A stretch of 64,000 nt of DNA from Methanothermococcus okinawensis IH1 (GTDB lineage Archaea > AGJL01 > Methanococci > Methanococcales > Methanococcaceae), in contig NC_015636.1 of NCBI RefSeq assembly GCF_000179575.2, forward strand, positions 620,001 through 684,000, given 5' to 3'. This document shows positions 27,499-38,482 of this stretch, in pieces (position 1 is the stretch's first letter; the number at the start of each line of letters is the position of its first letter). The notes beneath the pieces are model-generated. The model saw nothing but the letters and a program-made list of their open reading frames with translations. It was not told the DNA's origin and did not search any database. The position numbers and the translations under genes are program-made.

Positions 27499-29004
27499 TT
27501 ATTTTTTTACCTCCAATATATACAGTGTATCCTTAGCTTTAAGTTTTTTAATAATATCCCCATTTTTAACAATTTTACCTACGATATTTGTTCCTTCAAA
27601 TGTTTCTCCCGTAGGTCCATATTTATCATTTGGACTTAACCTTATACCAATATATCCCTTATATCTTTTAACCATATTGGTTACTCCAATAACTCCTCCT
27701 TCAAGACTTTCAGATGGGGTATTTTCTGGCAATAAGCCTTTTGAATATTCATCATTTCTTTCAAACATAACCATATCCCCAGTTTTGAAATATACCTTTA
27801 AAGTTCCTATATTTTTTGTTGTAAGTCCCGTAGTTTTTCTAAAATACCATGCCGTATTAGGTGCCTTATCATCGTATATCTCAATATACAATAATTCATC
27901 GGGGGATATACCTTTTGTAATTACCTCTTTCGATTTCAAAACATCCAAAGTATATTCTGGACTTTGTTCTATTATTATGGCATTTTCATCGGTATTACCT
28001 TCCATTTTGTGAGTAATACCATGCTTTTTAAATAATTCAGATGCTTCTTTTTGAGTTTTTCCTATGGCATTTAATCGTTCTGGTTTTGATACCACAGATA
28101 TGATACCAGTATCTGAAAAGTCTGCGAGCTCTATACCTTTGGTTATTTTACCCACTACGGTGTGGGATAACGAAGATGCCCTATTCTCCTTGTATATGTA
28201 TACTTTACCAACTCCCGCCCCAATATTTCTAACGGTAATTGCTCCTCTTTTCCTATCTTCAAGATTATCCTCATCAATACTTAGAGTCTGCAATCTGCAA
28301 TCTGCAATAAATGTATTTGTAAATTCTGTAATTTCAAAATAACCATCTTCCATTAATGCAAGGGCATGCTCCACAGTTTTTGAAGGTCCTTCAAATTCTG
28401 CTTCACAGTATGTCCATATTTTCCATCCGTCCTCTAACTCCATATTTAGGTCTGTTGTTGTTAAATAATCTATTTTTTCTCTTGATTCCCTTATTGGCTC
28501 AATGGATATTATATAATCCTCGGAGGTTAATTCGGATAAAACCCTTTTTCCAGCAATTAATATACCAATTTTTGGATTTTCAATACCATAAACCTCTTGA
28601 GTATCTTTTTTAATAAATATAATATAACCTTCTGTCTTATCAAATCCAGAAATACCCAATATTACATCCCATTTTTTGAATTTTTCAGCCTTATTGCTCA
28701 TCGGCAAATCAATTGTTATATTTCCAAAGGATACATCAGAAACACTTTTCCAGCCTATGTGTTTTCCATTGAATTTTTTATAATTTTTATTCCAAAATTC
28801 CACTGTATCGGAGCTCTCCGTGATACCGACTATCATAGAACCTTTTGTGGTGGTAATCTTATATTTTTTTGATTCTTTCTCTTCCTCTTTTTTTATTCCT
28901 TTTATAATTACTATATTTGCCCCCATCTTGTATGGTTCTCCTGCTATCACATCTTTAAGAAATTTTCCAGATTTCTTAGTATTATTAACTAATACCTCAG
29001 CCAT
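27499..29004 (-). CDS. Methanogenesis marker protein 3 (UPF0288)
   Basis: This 501-residue protein begins [22 protein letters not shown]. The central part has [20 protein letters not shown], and a beta-rich C-terminal half (about 360-500) reads [19 protein letters not shown], resembling a cyclophilin-type fold. This matches the methanogen-only marker 3 family (UPF0288), of unknown role but linked to methyl-CoM reductase genes in other species. The start at 29004 has GGAG upstream; a TTG extension to 29019 is unlikely. It stands alone on the minus strand with nearly 300-bp AT-rich gaps on both sides. Confidence 0.85.
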   Translation of the reverse strand: MAEVLVNNTKKSGKFLKDVIAGEPYKMGANIVIIKGIKKEEEKESKKYKITTTKGSMIVGITESSDTVEFWNKNYKKFNGKHIGWKSVSDVSFGNITIDLPMSNKAEKFKKWDVILGISGFDKTEGYIIFIKKDTQEVYGIENPKIGILIAGKRVLSELTSEDYIISIEPIRESREKIDYLTTTDLNMELEDGWKIWTYCEAEFEGPSKTVEHALALMEDGYFEITEFTNTFIADCRLQTLSIDEDNLEDRKRGAITVRNIGAGVGKVYIYKENRASSLSHTVVGKITKGIELADFSDTGIISVVSKPERLNAIGKTQKEASELFKKHGITHKMEGNTDENAIIIEQSPEYTLDVLKSKEVITKGISPDELLYIEIYDDKAPNTAWYFRKTTGLTTKNIGTLKVYFKTGDMVMFERNDEYSKGLLPENTPSESLEGGVIGVTNMVKRYKGYIGIRLSPNDKYGPTGETFEGTNIVGKIVKNGDIIKKLKAKDTLYILEVKK

Positions 29005-29318
29005 TTTTATCAACTCCAATAAACCAACATATATTTATATAATTAACTAAATATAATTAGAACTTAATACAATATAAAAGATTTATGTAAAAATTATATA
29101 TGTAATATGTGTTATAAAATTATTATCATAATACTTATTTAATTAATTTTAATTTAATGGATATAAAATCATCATAATTATTTTTATAATTTTAAAAATG
29201 TTTTAACTTATATTTTATGTATTTTAATATTAATTTTACATATTTCAAATAATTATCTTTTAACATAGATATACTTAATATAAGAAAGACTTAACATAAG
29301 AAAGATAAGGGATATAAT

Positions 29319-29726
29319 ATGACAATAGAAGAGCCTATAAATGATAAAAACAGCAATGAAAAAAGACTAACATCCAAAGCTAAAAAAATGCTCAGAGCTC
29401 AGTCACATAATATAACCCCCGTAGTGTGGGTTGGTAAAGAAGGAGTGGGTAAGGTAATAATGGAAGTCAAGAGGCAGATAAAAGATAGAGGACTTATAAA
29501 AGTCAAAATTAGGAAAGGTGCATTAGAACATAGCGATAAAAAAGAAATTGCAGAAAAAATAGCCATTGAAACAAACTCTGAAATAGTAAGTTTGGTAGGT
29601 AATGTAATTACACTGTTTAAACCAAGAGAAGGCTGGAAAAAATATACTACTACCAAAAAACCAAAAAAAGAAAAATATATAGAAGAATTTGAAAAATTTA
29701 GAATAGGACGAAAGCTTAGAAAATAG
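29319..29726 (+). CDS. CRM-domain (YhbY-like) RNA-binding protein
   Basis: This 135-residue protein has a CRM/YhbY domain at about residues 18-105: TSKAKKMLRAQSHNITPVVW, VGKEGVGKVIMEV, RGLIKVKIRKG, and LVGNVITLFKP. CRM proteins associate with ribosome assembly. It is the first gene of a plus-strand run leading to ribosomal proteins. A basic C-terminal tail of about 25 residues could bind RNA. Start by ATG after AAGGGATA. Confidence 0.88.
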   Translation: MTIEEPINDKNSNEKRLTSKAKKMLRAQSHNITPVVWVGKEGVGKVIMEVKRQIKDRGLIKVKIRKGALEHSDKKEIAEKIAIETNSEIVSLVGNVITLFKPREGWKKYTTTKKPKKEKYIEEFEKFRIGRKLRK

Positions 29727-30049
29727 AAAATAATAAAATATAATATATCGATGATTATAAATTGAAAATAAGGGAAAAGTATAATAATAATAGAAAATAA
29801 TATATAGTGGTTTGTAAAATTATAATAAAGATTGCCCGGTTATGGATTTTAAAAATTTTGAGATATAATATATAACAATAGACCTATTGCCTCGATTTTA
29901 ATAAAGGTTTTATCATTAAATAATTTAATCTAAATGGATATAAAAATATTATTATAAAACTTATAAAATATTATAAAAAATAATGAAAATATAATAAAAA
30001 CTAAAATAGGAAATAATAAAAAAGAATAAAAATTTATTGAGGTGTTTAA
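29727..30049. other. Intergenic region before the S19e cluster
   Basis: No gene is seen. Two less AT-rich islands stand out: around 29832-29846 (GCCCGGTTATGG) and around 29880-29900 (GACCTATTGCCTCG). Between them lies a TATA-like GATATAATATATAAC (29860-29875). These may hold the promoter and a structured leader for the ribosomal cluster, but this is weak. Confidence 0.3.
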
Positions 30050-30496
30050 ATGACAACAGTATATGATGTTCCCCCAACAAAATTGATTGAAAAATTGGCA
30101 GAAAAATTAAAAGAAATGAATATCGAAGAACCTTCTTGGACAGCATTTGTTAAAACAGGAGCTCATAAAGAAAGACAACCTGACAATGATGACTGGTGGT
30201 ATATAAGATGTGCTTCTGTTCTAAGAAAAATATATACAAATGGACCAGTTGGTGTTGAAAAATTAAGAAGTGCCTATGGTGGAAAAAAGAACAGAGGACA
30301 CAAACCTGAGAAATTCGTAAAAGGTAGCGGTAATGTTGTGAGAACTGCATTGCAGGCATTGGAAAAATTAGAGCTCGTTAAAAGAACAAGAGAGGGTAGG
30401 GCAATTACTGCAAAAGGACAGTCATTATTAAATAATACTGCAAAAGAAGTTAAAGACGAGATAATTGGCGAAATTCCTGCATTGTCAAAATACTGA
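30050..30496 (+). CDS. rps19e: 30S ribosomal protein S19e
   Basis: This 148-residue protein has TTVYDVPPTKLIEKLAEKL, SWTAFVKTGAHKERQPDNDD, WYIRCASVLRKIYTNGPVGV, and the basic loop GGKKNRGHKPEKF, all standard for archaeal/eukaryotic S19e. It has no bacterial counterpart. GAGGTGTTTAA provides the RBS. It begins a cluster with PDCD5, a PP-loop protein and L39e, an order also known in Methanocaldococcus. Confidence 0.97.
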   Translation: MTTVYDVPPTKLIEKLAEKLKEMNIEEPSWTAFVKTGAHKERQPDNDDWWYIRCASVLRKIYTNGPVGVEKLRSAYGGKKNRGHKPEKFVKGSGNVVRTALQALEKLELVKRTREGRAITAKGQSLLNNTAKEVKDEIIGEIPALSKY

Positions 30497-30547
30497 TTAC
30501 TAAATAAATATTCGTATAACTAAACTATTTAGCATCTGAGGGAAATT

Positions 30548-30892
30548 ATGGACCCTGAAGAAATAAAAAGAAGAAAAATGTTAGAAATGCAGCAAAGAGC
30601 CGCTGCTAATGCCGGAGTTGATGAACAGGCACTTCAACAGCAACAACAATATGAGCTCCAAAAAAGAAAAATACTTAAACAGATTCTATCCGAAGCTGCA
30701 AGGGCGAGATTATCAAGAATTAGAATGGTAAAACCTGAATTCGCAGAACAGGTTGAACTACAACTTATTCAGCTAGCTCAGATGGGAAGATTACAAATTC
30801 CAGTATCTGATGAGCAGTTAAAACTACTTTTGGATAAAATATATGAAATGGGCAAGTCTAAGAAGAAAGATATTAAATTTATTAGAAAATAG
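30548..30892 (+). CDS. PDCD5-family DNA-binding protein
   Basis: This 114-residue protein has a basic N-terminal helix rich in Gln (MQQRAAANAGVDEQALQQQQ) and a triple-helix core (ILSEAARARLSRIRMVKPEF, QLIQLAQMGRLQIPVSDEQL). This matches the archaeal PDCD5/TFAR19 family. These bind double-stranded DNA in vitro; their cell role in archaea is unclear. Its place between S19e and L39e suggests co-expression with the translation machinery. Confidence 0.93.
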   Translation: MDPEEIKRRKMLEMQQRAAANAGVDEQALQQQQQYELQKRKILKQILSEAARARLSRIRMVKPEFAEQVELQLIQLAQMGRLQIPVSDEQLKLLLDKIYEMGKSKKKDIKFIRK

Positions 30893-30955
30893 ATATTTAA
30901 AACAGATAAATAACATAAATATATAAAGATATATAAATTTAAATAAGGTTTTGAT

Positions 30956-31552
30956 ATGGAAAAGGTTCATGTTCTATTCAGTGGTGGTAAAGATAGCTCA
31001 TTATCTGCCATACTTTTAAAAAAACTTGGTTATGAACCTGAACTTATAACCGTAAATTTTGGAATACTTGATTCTTACAGGTATGCCCAAGAAACCGCAA
31101 AAATATTGGCACTTCCCCATAATGTAGAATATTTAGACCAAGAAATACTTGAAAAATCCGTAGATATCATCTTAAAAGATGGTTTTCCATCAAACGGCAT
31201 TCAATATATCCATAAAACTGTTATAGAGCTATTATCCGATAAATATAAGATTATTGCAGATGGGACAAGAAGAGATGACAGGGTTCCAAAATTATCCTAC
31301 TCAGAAATTCAAAGTATTGAAATGAGAAAAAAAATTCAATACATAACTCCATTAATGGGATTTGGTCATAAAACCATCAGGTCTCTTGTTAATAGCTATT
31401 TTATCATCTCTGAAAAAGAAAGTGAAGATTTATTAAAATCTGATTATGAAACTGAGATAAGAGAATTGATAAAATTAAGAGGAGAAAATCCGCTAAATTA
31501 CTTCCCAAAACATATACAATCAAGAGTTGTAGGTCTTAAAGAAAAAATATAA
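30956..31552 (+). CDS. PP-loop (N-type) ATP pyrophosphatase-like protein
   Basis: This 198-residue protein has the adenylating PP-loop HVLFSGGKDSSLSAILL at its N-terminus. ADGTRRDDRVPKL and TPLMGFGHKTIRSLV follow, as in small archaeal ATPases of the asparagine-synthase/ThiI superfamily. It probably adenylates tRNA or a carbonyl group. The exact substrate is unknown. It is conserved between PDCD5 and L39e in related methanogens, which suggests an RNA-modification task. Confidence 0.78.
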   Translation: MEKVHVLFSGGKDSSLSAILLKKLGYEPELITVNFGILDSYRYAQETAKILALPHNVEYLDQEILEKSVDIILKDGFPSNGIQYIHKTVIELLSDKYKIIADGTRRDDRVPKLSYSEIQSIEMRKKIQYITPLMGFGHKTIRSLVNSYFIISEKESEDLLKSDYETEIRELIKLRGENPLNYFPKHIQSRVVGLKEKI

Positions 31553-31666
31553 TAATAAAATAAATAATTAATTAAAATAAAAAATATAAAAATATAAAAA
31601 TATAATAAAATAAACGATGAAAACATAAAAAATATAAAAAGATAAAAATAAAAAAGAGGTGTATAT

Positions 31667-31822
31667 ATGTCATCAATTAAACCACATGCTAAAAAATTAA
31701 GATTAGGTAAAGCATTAAAACAGAACAGAAGAGTTCCCTTATTTGCCGTTGCAAAAACCAAAGGTAAAGTAAGAAATCACCCAAAAATGAGAAATTGGAG
31801 AAGAAATAACCTTAAAAAATAA
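31667..31822 (+). CDS. rpl39e: 50S ribosomal protein L39e
   Basis: This 51-residue, very basic protein reads [33 protein letters not shown] and [14 protein letters not shown], the full L39e sequence pattern. GAGGTG lies six bases before the ATG. It is a short gene easily missed by automated calling. In archaea L39e lines the exit tunnel of the large ribosomal subunit. It ends the plus-strand cluster begun by S19e. Confidence 0.97.
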   Translation: MSSIKPHAKKLRLGKALKQNRRVPLFAVAKTKGKVRNHPKMRNWRRNNLKK

Positions 31823-31891
31823 AAATATAAGGAAAATTAATTAAAAAATAAAAGATAATACCATTTTATATATAATTATATAATATTATTT

Positions 31892-32704
31892 TTAATATTT
31901 GACTATTTTACCACTCTTATATATTCCAACGGTTTTTTGGATATTTTCGGATGTGCAGAATATCAAATCTTTTGAATATCCTAAATTTTTCAAATTATTT
32001 GCGGAGCTCCCATTGAAGATCAAGGATTTCCAATCTGACTTAACCAAATTTAAAACAGGGATGAGCTCTTCATTATAATAGGGTTTTGTTTCATTTAAAT
32101 GTTTTAAAATATATTTTGTAATAATTCCAGCACCCACATAATCTTCAATAGCAAAAGTACCTTTTCTATGGCATGGTATTATTAATATATCCTTTTTATT
32201 TTCTTTTGCCATATTGTAGGCAACTTCTGCAACATATTTTGCATTTGTTATGGAACCCATCAATATATTATCTGATAAAATACTTTTCAAAATCCTTGTT
32301 CCATTTGTAGTTGTCAATAAAATATCTTTTCCATTGTTTATTTGAGATATTATATAATCTTTATTCAATCTTATTTCAAATGGAGAATTTCCAAAATCGA
32401 AATCTTCAATTTTCTTCCCATTTCTTTCCCCTATCTTAACAAAATTATTACTGTTGTTATTACTGTTATTATTAATATTGCTATTATTACTATTATGGTT
32501 AAATTCAATATCTTCAATACTATCGGTTATATATATTTCATTGCAAATTTCCAGCAAAGTTGTAATCGTTGTAGAAGCTCTAAGAACATCCACAACAATT
32601 ACACAGAAGTTTCTAAAATCATAGACTAAATTTTGCATTAGATTATCCTGTGATGAAGTAGTTATAGGAGCTCCATAAAAGTTATGAGATATATTTATAT
32701 TCAC
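31892..32704 (-). CDS. comB: 2-phosphosulfolactate phosphatase (ComB)
   Basis: This 270-residue protein has the ComB core: VVDVLRASTTITTLLEICNE, FDFGNSPFEI, LLTTTNGTRILKSI, MGSITNAKYVAEVAY, PCHRKGTFAIEDYVGAG. It removes phosphate from 2-phosphosulfolactate in coenzyme M synthesis. An odd stretch of about 20 residues between DIEFN and FVKIG is almost all Asn and Ser, encoded by an ATT/GTT-type trinucleotide tract. An ORF extension to 32935 runs into spacer. GTG at 32704 with GGTGATAT upstream is the best start. Confidence 0.85.
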   Translation of the reverse strand: MNINISHNFYGAPITTSSQDNLMQNLVYDFRNFCVIVVDVLRASTTITTLLEICNEIYITDSIEDIEFNHNSNNSNINNNSNNNSNNFVKIGERNGKKIEDFDFGNSPFEIRLNKDYIISQINNGKDILLTTTNGTRILKSILSDNILMGSITNAKYVAEVAYNMAKENKKDILIIPCHRKGTFAIEDYVGAGIITKYILKHLNETKPYYNEELIPVLNLVKSDWKSLIFNGSSANNLKNLGYSKDLIFCTSENIQKTVGIYKSGKIVKY

Positions 32705-32775
32705 AATATCACCAAAATTATTAACATTATTAAAATTAAGATATTTAATATAAATCATATATAAATATAAACTGC

Positions 32776-32819
32776 AAATATAAATTAAAATATAAATTAA
32801 AATATAAATTAAAATATAA
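32776..32819. repeat. 12-bp tandem repeat, about 3.5 copies
   Basis: The unit AAAATATAAATT repeats three and a half times in the spacer between comB and the DUF116 gene. Because it abuts the DUF116 start region it could affect its promoter. It may equally be slipped-strand expansion in AT-rich DNA. Confidence 0.7.
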
Positions 32820-32831
32820 TTGTGATAACTC

Positions 32832-33494
32832 ATGGTATTTGATGGATTGGCAATATTCAATGGTATTTTTGAATTATTAGGTGTTATTTTTTTAATATTT
32901 ATTGCATTAGGTATATTAATATTATTAACTGCCATAATTTTAAGCTATTTTCTTGTAAAAAAAGATAGGTTAATATTTCCAAAATTGTTTTTATATATTA
33001 TGGATAATTTCTATTCCATACTTTTAAAAATATTCCTTTTGGTTGGAACAGAGGATACATTTTATAAAATTGGATTGGATTTTTACAATAAATATTATTA
33101 CGATAAATTTAAAAAAGCAAAAAATAAGGTTTTAATTTTACCGCATTGTTTAAGGGATTTAAAATGTCCTGCAAAGTTAGGAGCTGATGGAATTCAGTGC
33201 GTGTTTTGTGGTAAATGTCCCCTAGGCGATATAATAAAAACTGCAAAAGAAAACAACTACGATGTATATGTAGTTCCAGGCTCAACATTCTTAAAAAGAA
33301 TATTGAAGGAAAAAAGACCCGATGGAGTGTTTGGAGTAGCCTGTTATAGCGATGCATTTCACGGTATGAACTACCTTTCAAGAAAGAGCATTGCCACACA
33401 AAGTCAGCCATTATTAAAGGATGGATGTATAAATACATCTGTTGATGTTGAGGAGTTATTGAGACGATTAAAGGACAATAATAAGAAAAAGTAG
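32832..33494 (+). CDS. DUF116-family membrane protein with Cys cluster
   Basis: This 220-residue protein has two N-terminal membrane helices (about 12-55). A conserved Cys-rich core follows: PHCLRDLKCPAKLGADGIQC, VFCGKCPLGDI, VVPGSTFLKRIL, GVACYSDAFHGM. This matches DUF116, proposed to bind a metal or Fe-S cluster and sometimes found near lipoate or radical-SAM genes. No function is proven. It is divergent from comB with a short shared spacer. Confidence 0.83.
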   Translation: MVFDGLAIFNGIFELLGVIFLIFIALGILILLTAIILSYFLVKKDRLIFPKLFLYIMDNFYSILLKIFLLVGTEDTFYKIGLDFYNKYYYDKFKKAKNKVLILPHCLRDLKCPAKLGADGIQCVFCGKCPLGDIIKTAKENNYDVYVVPGSTFLKRILKEKRPDGVFGVACYSDAFHGMNYLSRKSIATQSQPLLKDGCINTSVDVEELLRRLKDNNKKK

Positions 33495-34945
<1,451 letters not shown>

Positions 34946-35028
34946 TAGTAAATAATTAATTTTAATATATATTATTTTTTTATTTATTTTTTTATTATTT
35001 TATTTCTATTTTTAATATTTAGTTTTTT

Positions 35029-35474
35029 TTAATTTCCCTGAGCTCTATCTAAAACAATATCAACAATTCTATCATCTGCACCCATAGGTTCTCTATAAAT
35101 TATCTCCACACCTTCTGGAAGCTCTACTTTTTCGGTGTCGTGGTGATGGTGATGATGGTGATGTTCTTCTCCATGCTCATGATGATGGTGATGTTCTTCT
35201 TCATCTCCTCCTTCGTAAATTCCTAAAATCTTTGGAATATCCCTTTTTGTATGGTTTCCATGAGCCAGAAAAACAGGAACAACGATGATTTTTTTAGCTC
35301 CTTTTTCAATGACCTTATTTATTGCCTGAGGTATGGTAGGCTCATTGAATTCCATCATACCAACTTCTACAATAGGGTATATGTTTTTTCCTTTATCTTT
35401 TCAGCAATTTCAGAAACTATTTCCTTTGAATAAGGTAATCTACTTCCATGACCTATTAAAACCAATGCTTCCAT
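35029..35474 (-). pseudogene. cfbA: Sirohydrochlorin cobalto/nickelochelatase, apparent frameshift
   Basis: The frame from ATG 35474 (RBS GAGGT) reads MEALVLIGHGSRLPYSKEI and meets a stop after KEKTYTLL. The correct continuation, NIYPIVEVGMMEFNEPTIP, is in another frame. Adding one A to the A6 run (35384-35389) restores a normal chelatase of about 148 residues. It has both CbiX-S halves and a His-rich loop (about 18 His) known in archaeal CbiX-S. CfbA inserts nickel on the way to F430, needed by every methanogen. A true null is unlikely: a sequencing undercall or slippage is more probable. Confidence 0.85.
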
Positions 35475-35884
35475 TCTATATACCTCGTTTATTTCTTACA
35501 TTTACTTTTTTATATTAATACTTTTGTTAATATTATTCATAAACATATTTATAGTTTTCGAATTCTGTTAATTTATTTCCACCACAAAATAAAAAATTTT
35601 AGCAAGGTTTTTAACGTTTCAAACATATGCCCCTCATCTTTATATATAACAACCATATATGTTTATATATAAATTACATGATTAACTTTGACATTAGATT
35701 AACCCATTGGAATATTATGTGGAAAAGTTCTCGTGAAATATATTCATTATATAGAGCTCTGCATTTTTTCCATTAAAGCAACTTAACAAACGAATATTTA
35801 TTCCAGCAGTCCGATATAAATGCACTATATTATATGCAATATATCCTACAATAGAAAGAGAAATAAAAAAGGGTGGTGGAAAAT
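35475..35884. other. Intergenic region between cfbA and the Acr3-like transporter
   Basis: About 410 bp without a gene. It is less AT-extreme than nearby spacers and contains a GAGCTC at 35754. TTTATATATAAC at about 35637-35650 is a possible TATA box. The ribosome-binding site GGGTGG lies at 35869-35874. Nothing else identifiable. Confidence 0.35.
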
Positions 35885-36864
35885 ATGAACAAAATCATTA
35901 ATTTTTTACAAAAAAATCTTATATTGGTAGTTTTTGTATTAATGGTCTTTTCAGTAATTTTAGGCAGATGTTATCATAATTTTTTTGTAAATCTAAAAAT
36001 ATTTTTGCCATTAGCATTGTTCCTCATGCTTTATAAACCGATGATATACCTTGGACTTAATGAAGCTTTCACAAAGAAAACTGATATCAAGAAAAAATAT
36101 CTCATTATTTTAACAGTTTTTTATACAGTAATTTTTCCTATATCCTCTTATCTTTTGATGAAATTTATTCTCTTAGTTCTACCAAATATTGACCATAATT
36201 TAGTTGCCGGTTTGGTAATACTTACATTATCCCAATAGCCAGTTCTACTCCTGCTTTTGTAGGAATGGCTAAAGGAAAAGTACAGTTAACTCTTGTTGGA
36301 GTAATTTATACATTCTTTCTGTCACTACTCATTATACCTCTTGGTTCAAAACTAATTCTTGAACAAGTTGTTAAAGTACCAATAATGTTATTATTAAAAT
36401 CGCTAGTAATATATATTATAACTCCTTTGGTAATAGGTCAGCTCACTAAGTACGTTGTTTTAAAATACAAAGGCGTGCAAACATTAGAAAAGTTAAAAAC
36501 TCCTCTTGAGGCTCTTAGTCTTGCTGGAGTTTTTATTATGGTAAGTATTATTTTTGGAATTAATGGAATAGTAATTACAAAAGAGCCACAAATTATATTG
36601 TATGGAATGGCAATAATGAACATTTACGTTTTGCTAAGGTGGGGTTTGGTTTATATTGTAGGAAAGTTTCTCAAATTTCCCCTGGAACAAAATATAGCTT
36701 TAACCTATTCATCTACTTACAATATGACTATTTCAACTGCCATAGGTATTGCTACTTTTGGACCTATGGCTGCAGTTGGGACTGTTATTGGGGGACCTTT
36801 TGCATTGATATTTCATATGATACTTCTTGTAAAATTTTTTGAATATATAAGAAAACATGGGTGA
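35885..36864 (+). pseudogene. Acr3/bile-acid-symporter-family transporter, frameshifted
   Basis: From ATG 35885 the frame encodes about 117 residues with hydrophobic helices, ending GLVILTLSQ at the TAG at 36236. One base added near 36229 continues it as IPIASSTPAFVGMAKGKVQL and on to RKHG at 36864. The join gives about 326 residues and ten helices of the BASS superfamily, which includes the Acr3 arsenite exporter. IPIASSTPAFVG resembles the core helix-4 region. It could be a real break or a sequencing error. Flanking DNA is unusual, so recent gain is possible. Confidence 0.75.
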
Positions 36865-37174
36865 ATGATTATAAAAATTCCTAAGATTGGAGTTATTATC
36901 CTCTTGCAATAATCCTCAAACGCCATGTCTGATGAGTATTGCACCAAATGGTCATTAGAAGTGAATATGAGAAGTAGGTTTAATCAATAATTTGATGGAT
37001 CTGTAACTATATAGAACTTTTTCAACTTACATTTTAATACATATTTTACATTTATTTTATATAATTATTTTTATATTATAATTTAATTAATTAATAGTGA
37101 TATATGCTATAACAAATTTATATAAATTAAAATTAAAATAATATAATTTCTAATTAACTGCGGGATTATCAATT
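36865..37174. other. Intergenic region, possible decayed mobile element
   Basis: The first 150 bp are richer in GC than normal spacer and include one of only three GATC sites in the window (36998). A short frame reads MSDEYCTKWSLEVNMRSRFNQ (21 residues split here as EYCTKWSLEV and NMRSRFNQ), faintly like the Y-x2-RW-x2-E block of DDE transposases. No terminal repeats were found. The last 150 bp are ordinary promoter-like AT-rich DNA. Confidence 0.25.
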
Positions 37175-38320
37175 ATGTTAAACTTAGGTGAAATTGTGGA
37201 AATATCTTCCTTAAAGGTAATATTATTATTTGCACTACTCTGGACAATACTATATGTAGTGTATGGAAACAGACCAAACAATAGTAATACTGGATTAAAA
37301 ACATACTATGGAATATTTGGAATATTAAGAACTTCATTAGGTATAAAAACCATAAGTAAACTTGGAAAATACAAGATATGGCAAAAAATATCCATCTTAT
37401 TAATTCCAATATGTATTGCTGTGAGTATTATTACATTTTATATGCTTGTAAATTCTACAATCCAACTATTCAATGGAACAGTGCCAAAAGAGACTTCAAA
37501 ACCTATTATATTTTTATTTGGAAATACCATTCCGTGGATTCCCGGAATTTTGGCACTTGTAATTGGAATTACATTTCATGAACTTGCACATGGTATTGTA
37601 GCACGCTCATTTAATTTAAATATAAAAAGCACAGGATTACTTCTTGCCTTGGGAATTCCCCTTGGTGCTTTTGTTGAGATGGGGGATGATTTTAAAAATG
37701 CCAGTAAAAAGGTAAGGGGTGCCGTAGCATCAGCAGGACCTGTGGCAAATATTATAATATTCCTAATGGCATTATTTATAACACCTTACTTCTACGGAGC
37801 TCCTACATCATTAACCATTACGCAAGTATTACCAGACCATCCAGCAAATGGGGTGCTTATGAAAGGAGATATATTATATTCCATTGATGAGAAAAGAATA
37901 AATTCACTATCTGAGTTTTATAACTCTGTAAAGGGCATAAAACCAAACGAAAACATAAAAATAAGTATTTTAAGAAATAACGAGTTAAAAACTGTTGAAT
38001 TAACCACTTCAAAGGATGGTAAAATAGGAATAATTGCAGAACCTTCAAAAAACCTACTATTTGTTCTCCAAACATTATATTGGACTAGTATGTTAAATCT
38101 TATGCTTGGATTCTTCAACCTATTGCCTGCATTGCCATTGGATGGTTTTCATGTATGGAATGCATTACCTGAGCTCATGCGCGATATAAAAAGAAATAGT
38201 AAAAAATTAAAAAGAATTTCAGAGTATATGGAATATTTAATAAATGAAAAAAATTTAGCATCTATAAGCTTAATGGTTTGGATGATTATATTTGCCTCTG
38301 TAATATATTCATTTGTATAA
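37175..38320 (+). CDS. Site-2 protease family membrane metalloprotease with PDZ domain
   Basis: This 381-residue membrane protein has the zinc motif TFHELAHG at about residue 135 and the second metal segment LLPALPLDGFHVWNAL near the C-terminus, both inside helices. A PDZ domain (about 210-275: VLPDHPANGVLMKGDILYSI) lies between. This is the S2P/M50 intramembrane protease layout. In archaea the substrates are unknown. Six hydrophobic segments are evident. Confidence 0.9.
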   Translation: MLNLGEIVEISSLKVILLFALLWTILYVVYGNRPNNSNTGLKTYYGIFGILRTSLGIKTISKLGKYKIWQKISILLIPICIAVSIITFYMLVNSTIQLFNGTVPKETSKPIIFLFGNTIPWIPGILALVIGITFHELAHGIVARSFNLNIKSTGLLLALGIPLGAFVEMGDDFKNASKKVRGAVASAGPVANIIIFLMALFITPYFYGAPTSLTITQVLPDHPANGVLMKGDILYSIDEKRINSLSEFYNSVKGIKPNENIKISILRNNELKTVELTTSKDGKIGIIAEPSKNLLFVLQTLYWTSMLNLMLGFFNLLPALPLDGFHVWNALPELMRDIKRNSKKLKRISEYMEYLINEKNLASISLMVWMIIFASVIYSFV

Positions 38321-38482
38321 ATCATTTATCTTATTTTTTTATTTTTATGTTGTATATCCTTCATAGTTTCATAATTATTATATTATATTTTTATTTAGAT
38401 TAATGGTTTTAATATATTATAATATAACTTTACATATAATTTAAAACTTCAAAAAAAATTCAAAACATAAATCTGGTGAATT

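Noticed and set aside
29826-29900. Possible tRNA or structured RNA in less AT-rich islands
   Set aside because: No cloverleaf stems or TTCRA arm could be found.
32705-32935. N-terminal extension of ComB by 77 residues
   Set aside because: Runs through a tandem repeat and overlaps the DUF116 gene; the RBS-supported GTG at 32704 fits the family length.
36900-36990. C/D-box-like RNA with TGATGA near 36929
   Set aside because: No properly spaced D box (CTGA) or C'/D' pair.
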